Positions 1 to 5,660 of a stretch of 6,764 nucleotides of DNA are shown here, piece after piece. The stretch is from JAJNPS01 sp031426185. GTDB lineage: Bacteria > Pseudomonadota > Alphaproteobacteria > Rhodobacterales > Rhodobacteraceae. Position numbers and translations under genes: made by a program. Every line of letters begins with the position of its first letter. Position 1 is the first letter of the stretch. The notes below the pieces were generated by a model. It did no database searches and was not told the origin of the DNA. It worked only from the letters and a program-made list of their open reading frames with translations. Location: contig JANPKV010000324.1 of assembly GCA_031426185.1 (NCBI GenBank), positions 1 to 6,764 on the forward strand. Reading direction: 5' to 3'.

Positions 1-291
1 GTTCGTGTGGCAGGCCGGCCCCTCCTGCTCCACCAGCGCCAGAAGGCAGTCCCTGTCGCAATCGATGCGCAGTTCGGTCAACCACTGGATATGTCCGGAC
101 GTCTCGCCCTTGACCCAGAACGCCTGCCGCGACCTGGACCAGTAGGTCACCCGTTCGGTGGCGAGGGTCCGCGCCACCGCCTCGGCATTCATCCAGGCGA
201 ACATCAGCACCTCGCCGGAATAGACGTCCTGCGCGATGCAGGGAATCAACCCGTTCGCGTCATAGCTCAGCGTGGCAGGATCAAACGTCAT
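1..291 (-). CDS. hisI: Phosphoribosyl-AMP cyclohydrolase HisI (3' end outside window)
   Basis: This cytoplasmic enzyme opens the purine ring of phosphoribosyl-AMP in the third step of histidine biosynthesis and depends on zinc and magnesium. The window holds 97 residues from the ATG; the C-terminus runs off the left edge. Visible family motifs are DANGLIPCIAQD near residues 11-22, the core YWSRSRQAFWVKGETSGH at about 50-67, and IDCDRDCLL at 76-84. In the last, the Asp/Cys cluster corresponds to the metal-binding DxDxD-type region and the conserved cysteines. The visible end, GPACHTN (91-97), is the usual lead-in to the last conserved cysteine region, so roughly 20-30 residues are missing. An AAGGAGG ribosome binding site lies five bases before the ATG. 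The gene diverges from the iron-sulfur scaffold gene. Whether a HisE domain is fused at the C-terminus cannot be seen; the bacterial single-domain form is more likely in this group. Confidence 0.95.
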   Translation of the reverse strand, partial: MTFDPATLSYDANGLIPCIAQDVYSGEVLMFAWMNAEAVARTLATERVTYWSRSRQAFWVKGETSGHIQWLTELRIDCDRDCLLALVEQEGPACHTN

Positions 292-361
292 CTTGGCCTC
301 CTTGGCCTTTGGCTTCGGGCGGATTACATTGCAGATACCCCAAGGACAAGGACCGCCGGAC
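292..361. promoter_or_regulatory. Divergent intergenic promoter region, hisI / IscU-like gene
   Basis: These 70 bp separate two divergent starts and must hold both promoters unless they lie in coding sequence. Rightward, TTGGCC (302-307) and TACATT (325-330) are 17 bases apart, each matching four of six sigma70 consensus positions. This would give a leader of about 25 nt before the GTG. Leftward, TGTAAT (323-328, minus strand) is a five-of-six -10 match, but the only -35-like element (TTGTCC, 344-349) is just 15 bases away. The two -10 candidates overlap, so the two promoters may compete. These are consensus matches only, with no transcript evidence. Confidence 0.35.
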
Positions 362-811
362 GTGAGCGACAGCGACCTTATCAAGCTTTACTCCGGCCGC
401 ATCCTTGCGCTGGCGGCGGACATCCCGCATTTGGGCCGGCTGACCGATCCGGATGGCTCCGCGCGCAAACGCTCGCCTCTTTGCGGGTCGACCGTCAGCG
501 TCGACCTTCGCGTGACGGACGGGCGGATCACCGACTTTGCACAAGAGGTCAAGGCCTGCGCCCTGGGGCAAGCGTCTGCGGCGGTGCTGGGGTCGGTGGT
601 GATTGGTCTGACCGAAACGGACCTTGATCGCGCCCATCAGGCATTGCGGACCATGCTGACGGAAAATGGTGCCGCCCCGCCGCACCCGTTTGACGGGTTC
701 GAAGTTCTGATCCCCGCGCGCGACTACAAGAATCGCCACGCCTCCATCCTGCTTGCGCTGGATGCCACGCGAGAAGCGATGGCCGAGGCACGCAAGAAAG
801 CCGCCACCTGA
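362..811 (+). CDS. IscU/NifU-N-like iron-sulfur cluster assembly scaffold family protein
   Basis: A 149-residue cytoplasmic protein with the IscU/NifU N-terminal fold signature. The GTG at 362 is chosen because AAGGA lies nine bases upstream and because translation then begins SDSDLIKLYSGRILALA, the usual first helix. Earlier in-frame starts would run into hisI. Compared with IscU, the first ligand cysteine is present (C41 in SPLCGSTV), the second is present (C66 in VKACALGQASAAV), and the ligand histidine is present (H126 in KNRHAS). The aspartate that follows the first cysteine in IscU (CGD) is a serine (CGS). The cysteine of the HC pair is an alanine (HA). Two of the canonical residues for cluster assembly and sulfur acceptance are therefore missing. 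From memory, this wording is shared by Rhodobacterales relatives usually annotated as scaffold proteins. True scaffolding is uncertain; a cluster carrier or a metal-binding role is possible. Confidence 0.82.
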   Translation: MSDSDLIKLYSGRILALAADIPHLGRLTDPDGSARKRSPLCGSTVSVDLRVTDGRITDFAQEVKACALGQASAAVLGSVVIGLTETDLDRAHQALRTMLTENGAAPPHPFDGFEVLIPARDYKNRHASILLALDATREAMAEARKKAAT

Positions 812-818
812 CCCGCCC

Positions 819-856
819 AAAAAAACCGCCGCACATCCCCTGGGGACGGCGGCGGT
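819..856 (-). terminator. Intrinsic terminator, minus strand
   Basis: On the minus strand an 8-bp stem (ACCGCCGC, 849-856, pairing with 825-832) encloses a partly paired loop (CCCC/GGGG) and is followed at once by seven T residues (819-825). The orientation fits the end of the transcript carrying the 40-residue ORF at 956-1078. There is no T run on the + strand side, so termination of the scaffold gene, whose stop is only seven bases away, would be weaker. Transcripts entering from the right would gain about 100-130 nt of untranslated 3' sequence. Confidence 0.75.
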
Positions 857-955
857 CAGTGGCGTGTCTGGGAACGCGCACATCGGGCGGGACGGCCCGG
901 GGGACAGTGCAGGCGCAGGGATTTCAGACCGCAGGCAGTAACAAAAAGCGTCAGG

Positions 956-1078
956 TCAGGCAGCGCCGACCCAGCCAAGACCGACAAACAGCAGCGCGAA
1001 CAGGGTTCCCGCGCCCATCAGGTCCTCAACCATCGTGGCGCGCGACCGTGTCAGGATGTCTTTGATTTCGGCGAACAT
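956..1078 (-). CDS. Small single-helix membrane protein (40 aa), putatively SOS-controlled
   Basis: I do not recognise this protein as a characterised family. The 40 residues start with MFAEIKDILTRSR, an amphipathic charged stretch. A hydrophobic segment of about 20 residues follows (about 20-39, containing GTLFALLFVGLGW), and the protein ends GAA. This predicts a cytoplasmic N-terminal helix and one inner-membrane helix reaching the C-terminus. Support for a real gene comes from its surroundings: GGAGG lies five bases before the ATG, a TTGACG/AACAAT promoter puts the start site about 20 nt upstream, a LexA-type box abuts the -35, and a strong terminator lies downstream. It sits 97 bp beyond the recG stop but probably has its own promoter. 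Size and layout resemble SOS-induced membrane peptides such as Caulobacter SidA (division inhibitor) or E. coli TisB (toxin), but no sequence homology to either is claimed. It could instead be an unrelated small membrane subunit. Confidence 0.72.
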   Translation of the reverse strand: MFAEIKDILTRSRATMVEDLMGAGTLFALLFVGLGWVGAA

Positions 1079-1104
1079 GGAAACCTCCGCTGCTGTGTTG
1101 CTTG

Positions 1105-1134
1105 ATTGTTCTCATATTGCGCCCAATGCGTCAA
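1105..1134 (-). promoter_or_regulatory. Sigma70-like promoter of the 40-aa ORF
   Basis: Minus-strand TTGACG (1129-1134) matches five of six -35 positions. AACAAT (1105-1110) matches four of six -10 positions. The spacer is 18 bases. The predicted start is near 1098, giving a short leader of about 20 nt that contains the GGAGG at 1084-1088. The LexA-type box begins at the next base upstream of the -35. Confidence 0.6.
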
Positions 1135-1150
1135 GAACTTTATGAGAACA
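1107..1150. repeat. 10-bp perfect inverted repeat flanking the promoter core
   Basis: TGTTCTCATA at 1107-1116 is perfectly repeated in inverted orientation as TATGAGAACA at 1141-1150, with 24 bases between. The right arm contains one LexA half-site and its spacer; the left arm carries a lone inverted half-site over the -10 region. The arms are about three helical turns apart, so the arrangement could let two dimers meet across the promoter. A role in operator function is inference. Confidence 0.5.
1135..1149 (-). promoter_or_regulatory. LexA box, alphaproteobacterial type (GTTC-N7-GTTC)
   Basis: The minus strand reads GTTCTCATAAAGTTC, a perfect direct repeat of GTTC with a seven-base spacer, which is the known LexA operator form of Alphaproteobacteria. 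It directly adjoins the -35 hexamer of the promoter for the 40-aa ORF. A further GTTC lies six bases upstream (1156-1159), making three tandem half-sites spaced 10 and 11 bases apart. The likely role is repression of the small gene until DNA damage. Activation is possible, since an upstream position is also compatible with that. Chance occurrence of the eight fixed bases somewhere in the window is not negligible, but their placement at a promoter is telling. Confidence 0.65.
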
Positions 1151-1175
1151 TGCGTGAACAAAGGCAGTTTTTAGG

Positions 1176-3260
1176 TCAACCTACCGAAATCAGCCGGATC
1201 GCGCGGTCCTGATCCAGCAGCCACAACAAAAGCCGCGCGGCGCGTCCCCTCGGGCTTTGCAGCGTCGGATCGTCCGCCAGCAATCTGCGCGCGTCGGTCT
1301 GGGCGATGGCCATCAGATGCGCCTGCCGTTCCAGATCGGCGATACGAAACCGCGGCAACCCCGACTGCGCCGTCCCGATCAGGTCACCCGCGCCACGCAT
1401 CGCCAGATCTTCCTCGGCGATGCGAAAGCCGTCTTCGGTGTCGCGAATGACGGTCAGGCGACGCTCGCCCGCATCGCTGAGCGGGGATTGGTACATCAAG
1501 AGACATGTCGAGGCCGCCGTTCCCCGCCCGACGCGCCCCCGCAGCTGGTGAAGCTGCGCCAGGCCGAATACCTCGGCGCGTTCGACCACCATGATAGAGG
1601 CGTTGGGCACATTGACGCCCACCTCGATCACCGTCGTCGCGACCAGCACCTTGGTCTGCCCAGCGACAAAGCGCGCCATCGCGGCATCCTTCTCGGCGGG
1701 CGGCATCTGGCCATGGACCAGCCCCACGACATCCCCCAGCGCGGCCCGCAAAACGGAGAACCGCGCCTCGGCGCTGGCGTAGTCGACGACCTCACTGTCC
1801 TCGACCAGCGGACAGACCCAATAGGCCTGCCGTCCCTCGGCCACCGCGCGGGACAGATGTGCCACCACCTCGTCGATGCGCGCATCCGAGATGAGCGCGG
1901 TTCGGATCGGCAACCGACCTGCGGGCTTTTCGTCCAGAACCGAGACATCCATGTCGCCGTAGCTGGCCAGGGCAAGGCTGCGCGGAATCGGGGTCGCGGT
2001 CATCACCAGCACGTCGGCGGCCTGCCCCTTGGCCCCGAGTTCCATCCGCTGCGCCACACCAAAGCGGTGCTGTTCGTCGACAACGGCCAGCCGCAGGTCG
2101 GCAAAGGCGACGTCCTTTTGGAACACGGCATGGGTGCCGACGAGCACATGGATGCGCCCCGCTGCAAGGTCGGCGAGTTTCGCCGCCCGCTCACTGCCCT
2201 TGTCGCGCCCGGTCAGGATCTCCAGCCGGATACCCGCGGCATTGGCCATGGGGGTCAGGCTTTCGTGGTGCTGGCGGGCCAGGATTTCGGTCGGTGCCAT
2301 CATCGTGCCCTGCCCGCCCCCCTCAACCGCGACCATCAGGGCAAGGAACGCCACCAGGGTCTTGCCCGACCCCACATCGCCCTGCAAAAGGCGGCTCATC
2401 CGCAAGGGTGCCTCCATGTCGAGTGCGATCTCGCCGATTGCCCGGGTCTGCGCTGCGGTCGGGGCGTAGGGCAGGCTTGCCAGCACGCGCCCCTGAAGGC
2501 GGCCATCGCCGCGGGTGATCTGTCCCTTGGTGCGTCGAAAGGTGGCGCGCGCCAGCGCCAGGGTCAGCTGATGCGCCAACAGTTCGTCATAGGCCAGCCG
2601 CGCCCGCGCGGGCGCCGTGAAGGCCAGGTCCGCCGCATCTTTCGGTGCGTGCGCGGCGTGCAATGCGTCGGCCCATGTCGGCCACCCCTCGCGCGCAAGA
2701 AGCGGCCCGTCGATCCATTCGGGCAGGATCGGCAGGCGCGCAAGGGTCGCCGCAACCGATTTTGCAACCAGCCGCTGGGTCAGCCCGGCGGTCAGGGGAT
2801 AGACCGGTTCATAGGGCGGCAGGTCGTCCGCCTCGTCCGGTGCCAGCACGTGGTCGGGATGGACCATCTGCGCGATGCCGTCGAAAAACTCGACCTTGCC
2901 CGACAGAATACGCCGTTCGCCCTCGGGCAGCAGCTTGGTGATGTAATCGCCGCGCGCGTGAAAGAATGCGACGTGGAAATCGGTCGTCGCATCGCGGACA
3001 TGCACGCGGTAGGGGCGACCCTTGATCTTGGGCGGGTAATGCGGCCCGATCTGGACCTCTACCGTGACGATGCCGGGAATAGCCGCGCCCTGCACGGTCG
3101 GCACGCGCGCGCGGTCGATCCCCGAATAGGGCAGCAGGAACAACAGATCGCGGGGCCGTGCAATGCCAAGTCCCGCATAGGCGCGCGCGACCTTCGGTCC
3201 CACGCCCGGCAGGGTTTCCAGATCGGCAAACAGCGGAAACAGGGGTTCGGGGCGGCTCAT
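1176..3260 (-). CDS. recG: ATP-dependent DNA helicase RecG
   Basis: RecG is a monomeric superfamily 2 double-strand DNA translocase that regresses stalled replication forks and processes Holliday junctions and R-loops. The product is 694 residues, the normal length. In order it has an N-terminal segment with a helix-hairpin-helix-like LPGVGPKVA (18-26), an OB-fold wedge domain (about 60-145), helicase motif I GDVGSGKT (294-301), motif II DEQH followed by RFG (395-401), motif III TAT (421-423), the second RecA-like domain with HGQMP (516-520), motif VI QLRGRVGRG (572-580), and the C-terminal TRG region with EEDLAMRGAGD (616-626). All catalytic motifs are intact. The ATG at 3260 is chosen because the protein then begins in the family's usual place and the codon overlaps the ligA stop as ATGA, which implies translational coupling. 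Reading further upstream enters ligA out of frame and is not supported. The stop is 27 bp from the nearest LexA-type half-site. Confidence 0.97.
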   Translation of the reverse strand: MSRPEPLFPLFADLETLPGVGPKVARAYAGLGIARPRDLLFLLPYSGIDRARVPTVQGAAIPGIVTVEVQIGPHYPPKIKGRPYRVHVRDATTDFHVAFFHARGDYITKLLPEGERRILSGKVEFFDGIAQMVHPDHVLAPDEADDLPPYEPVYPLTAGLTQRLVAKSVAATLARLPILPEWIDGPLLAREGWPTWADALHAAHAPKDAADLAFTAPARARLAYDELLAHQLTLALARATFRRTKGQITRGDGRLQGRVLASLPYAPTAAQTRAIGEIALDMEAPLRMSRLLQGDVGSGKTLVAFLALMVAVEGGGQGTMMAPTEILARQHHESLTPMANAAGIRLEILTGRDKGSERAAKLADLAAGRIHVLVGTHAVFQKDVAFADLRLAVVDEQHRFGVAQRMELGAKGQAADVLVMTATPIPRSLALASYGDMDVSVLDEKPAGRLPIRTALISDARIDEVVAHLSRAVAEGRQAYWVCPLVEDSEVVDYASAEARFSVLRAALGDVVGLVHGQMPPAEKDAAMARFVAGQTKVLVATTVIEVGVNVPNASIMVVERAEVFGLAQLHQLRGRVGRGTAASTCLLMYQSPLSDAGERRLTVIRDTEDGFRIAEEDLAMRGAGDLIGTAQSGLPRFRIADLERQAHLMAIAQTDARRLLADDPTLQSPRGRAARLLLWLLDQDRAIRLISVG

Positions 3261-5521
3261 GCGTCGCCGATCAGGGCCAGCCAGCCGTCCTCGTCGATCA
3301 TCGTGACGCCCAAGCGTTCGGCATCCTTGGCCTTGGACCCTGCCCCCGGTCCCGCAACCACAAGGTCGGTCTTTGCACTGACCGAGCAAGCCACCTTGGC
3401 ACCCAGCGCTTCGGCGCGGGCCTTGGCTTCGGCGCGCGACATCTTTTCCAGCGTGCCGGTAAAGACCACGGTCTTGCCCGCCACGGGAGAGGATACCGGC
3501 CCGCGCGCCAAGACCGGCTGCACGTCCAGTTGGTCCACCAATGCGTCGACGGCGGCGCGTTCGGCCGGGTTCTGAAAGGCCGCAACCAGACTGCCCGCCA
3601 ACACCTCGCCGACGCCGTCGATGGCGTTCAACTCGGCCCATTCCGAGGTGCCGGGGGTGGCTGCGGTCACCGCGGCCTCGAAACTTGCCCAGTCGTGGTA
3701 ATGCCGCGACAACAGGCCCGAGGCGACCTCGCCGACATGCCGGATGCCCAGCGAAAAGATCAACCGGTCCAGCGGGATGCGGCGCCTGTCCTCGATGGCG
3801 GCGAACAGGTTGGCAACCGATCTTTCGCCGAAACCGTCGCGGTTCTTCAGTTTTTTCAGCGGGTTGGCCTTATCTCGCGCCGCAAGGGTAAAGATGTCTG
3901 CAGGGGTTTTTACCGGCAGATCCGCATCACGATAGAACATCTCGATCTGCTTCGCCCCCAGACCCTCGATGTCAAAGGCCCCACGGCTGACGAAATGCTT
4001 CAACCGCTCCACGCCTTGGGCCGGGCAGATCAGGCCCCCGGTGCAGCGACGGACGGCGTCGCCTTCCTCGCGCACCGCCGGAGAGCCGCATTCCGGGCAG
4101 AGATGCGGGAACTGGTAGGGCGCGGTGCCCTCCGGGCGTTGCGACAGGTCCACATCGGCGATTTTCGGGATCACGTCGCCGGCACGGTAGATCTGCACCC
4201 AGTCGCCGACGCGGATATCGCGGCCCCCACGGATCGCCTGGCCCCTGGCGTCCCGGCCCGCGACATAGTCCTCGTTGTGCAAGGTGGCGTTGGACACCAC
4301 GACGCCGCCCACCGTCACCGGCTGAAGGCGTGCCACGGGCGACAGCGCGCCGGTGCGACCGACCTGGATGTCGATGCCCAAAAGCCGAGTCCAGGCCAGC
4401 TCGGCAGGGAATTTGTGTGCAATCGCCCAGCGAGGCGTGGCTGACCGAAACCCCAGCCGCGCCTGCAGGCCCAGGTCGTCCACCTTGTAGACGACACCGT
4501 CGATATCATAGCCAAGGGTCGCGCGCTGCGTTTCGATCTGGCGGTAATGGGCAATCATTTCGTCGGGATTTTTGCACAACACCGTCAACGGGTTGGTCTG
4601 AAACCCAAAGGAGGCAAGCCGCGCAATGGCGCCCGATTGCGTTGCAGCAAGCGGGGCCGAAAGCTGCCCCCAGGCGTAGGCGAAAAAGCGAAGCGGTCTG
4701 GCGGCGGTGATGCCCGCATCAAGCTGACGCAATGACCCTGCGGCGGCGTTGCGTGGGTTGGCAAAGGCCCTGTCACCCGCAGCCGCCTGCCGCGCATTCA
4801 GCGCGGCGAAATCGGCGTGGGACATATAGACCTCTCCCCGGACCTCAAGCACGTCGGGCGCATCGGTCAGCCTTTGGGGGATGTCGGCAATGGTGCGGGC
4901 ATTTTCGGTGACGTTTTCGCCGACCTCGCCATCGCCGCGTGTGGCCGCCTGCACAAGACGGCCGCCTTCGTAGCGCAGCGAAAGCGACAGACCGTCGATC
5001 TTCGGCTCAGCGGTATAGGCCAGGATCGGCGCGGTCCGAGCGCTGCCCGCGATCTTGTCTGCAGGTCCGCTTTCGGGATCTCGCTGAACTCCGGCAGCGC
5101 TTTCGACGATGTCGAAAAGGGTATTCTGGCTTGCCGCTGCGCGCGCAGGGGCCACAGTTGGCGCCGATTTCGGGACCATCCCCAGAAACCGTCGCACCCG
5201 GTCGTCGAACTCCACGATATCGGTGTCTGCAAAGGCGTTTTCCAGGCTCAACATCCGAACCGCATGGACGACCTTTCCGAACCCCTCCGCCACGGGCGCG
5301 CCGACCTTTTCGGTTGGACTGTCGGCGCGTTTGAGGGTGGGAAACCTTGCCTCGACCGCTGCGTTCCGGCGTTTGAGCGCATCGTATTCGGCGTCCGATA
5401 TCTCGGGCGCGTCGCGGGTGTGATAGGCCTCGTTCGCGGCGGCAATCGCGGCGGCAAGCCGTGCAAGTTCCGCGCGGGCGTCGGTTTCGGTCAGCTTTGA
5501 CACATCGTCCGCATCGCCCAT
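3257..5521 (-). CDS. ligA: NAD+-dependent DNA ligase LigA
   Basis: LigA seals nicks during replication (Okazaki fragments) and repair, using NAD+ to form a ligase-AMP intermediate. The product is 754 residues, longer than the roughly 670-720 typical of the family. In order it has the Ia domain with the NMN-binding YH (33-34) and DAEYD (43-47), the adenylation domain with catalytic K174 in EPKIDG and DGVVYK (341-346), and the OB fold (about 375-460). Then come a four-cysteine zinc finger (C475, C478, C493, C499), helix-hairpin-helix repeats (about 512-660), and a C-terminal BRCT domain (about 679-754, VVFTGTLEKMSRAEA). The extra length comes mainly from a low-complexity linker at about 116-168, just before the catalytic lysine. 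The ATG at 5521 is chosen because MGDADDVSKLT fits the family start; an in-frame TTG at 5542 adds seven unconserved residues. The gene is 139 bp downstream of ctrA and overlaps recG by four bases. Confidence 0.97.
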   Translation of the reverse strand: MGDADDVSKLTETDARAELARLAAAIAAANEAYHTRDAPEISDAEYDALKRRNAAVEARFPTLKRADSPTEKVGAPVAEGFGKVVHAVRMLSLENAFADTDIVEFDDRVRRFLGMVPKSAPTVAPARAAASQNTLFDIVESAAGVQRDPESGPADKIAGSARTAPILAYTAEPKIDGLSLSLRYEGGRLVQAATRGDGEVGENVTENARTIADIPQRLTDAPDVLEVRGEVYMSHADFAALNARQAAAGDRAFANPRNAAAGSLRQLDAGITAARPLRFFAYAWGQLSAPLAATQSGAIARLASFGFQTNPLTVLCKNPDEMIAHYRQIETQRATLGYDIDGVVYKVDDLGLQARLGFRSATPRWAIAHKFPAELAWTRLLGIDIQVGRTGALSPVARLQPVTVGGVVVSNATLHNEDYVAGRDARGQAIRGGRDIRVGDWVQIYRAGDVIPKIADVDLSQRPEGTAPYQFPHLCPECGSPAVREEGDAVRRCTGGLICPAQGVERLKHFVSRGAFDIEGLGAKQIEMFYRDADLPVKTPADIFTLAARDKANPLKKLKNRDGFGERSVANLFAAIEDRRRIPLDRLIFSLGIRHVGEVASGLLSRHYHDWASFEAAVTAATPGTSEWAELNAIDGVGEVLAGSLVAAFQNPAERAAVDALVDQLDVQPVLARGPVSSPVAGKTVVFTGTLEKMSRAEAKARAEALGAKVACSVSAKTDLVVAGPGAGSKAKDAERLGVTMIDEDGWLALIGDA

Positions 5522-5589
5522 CGCCGCCCCCCGCCCCTGCAATCCCGACCGGGGATCAGGTTAGAATGCGACAGGGCCAAGGTCCAGCA

Positions 5590-5618
5590 CGCGGGCATGC
5601 GATTTGCCGATGCCCGCG
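5590..5618. repeat. Inverted repeat in the ctrA-ligA gap
   Basis: A 9-bp perfect stem (CGCGGGCAT, 5590-5598, with ATGCCCGCG, 5610-5618) surrounds an 11-base loop. It sits in the 139 bp between the ctrA stop and the ligA start, where I see no convincing gene. No T run follows on the minus strand, so it is not a standard intrinsic terminator. It could be an mRNA-stabilising or processing hairpin at the 3' end of ctrA, or a weak attenuator ahead of ligA. A smaller ATCCC/GGGAT hairpin (5542-5556) lies closer to ligA. No clear promoter for ligA is visible in the gap. Confidence 0.4.
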
Positions 5619-5660
5619 CCGTTCACACACAGATCCTGCGGTGGTGCGGCGTCCAAGGGT

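Noticed and set aside
7..627. A 206-codon + strand open frame
   Set aside because: It is antisense to hisI and out of frame with the IscU-like gene. It is Arg/Gly/Pro-rich and resembles nothing known.
281..883. A 200-codon minus-strand open frame
   Set aside because: It is antisense to the IscU-like gene and overlaps hisI. It has no domain and no suitable ribosome binding site.
943..971. A second terminator directly at the end of the 40-aa ORF
   Set aside because: A bulged GGTCGGC/GCC(T)GACC stem exists, but six bases separate it from a run of five T residues. It is much weaker than the terminator at 819-856.
1257..3575. A 772-codon + strand open frame
   Set aside because: It lies antisense to recG, has no recognisable domain, and has the Arg/Gly/Gln-rich composition of a GC-rich shadow frame. 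The minus-strand RecG motifs are unambiguous.
3261..3641. An extension of recG upstream to 3641
   Set aside because: The added 127 residues are a frame-shifted reading of ligA. RecG normally begins at the ATG that overlaps the ligA stop.
3158..5500. Long + strand open frames (3158-4444 and 4817-5500)
   Set aside because: Both are antisense to ligA and show no domain. They result from the lack of stop codons in GC-rich DNA.
5522..5542. A TTG start for ligA at 5542
   Set aside because: It adds seven residues not expected in the family, whereas the ATG at 5521 fits the usual N-terminus.
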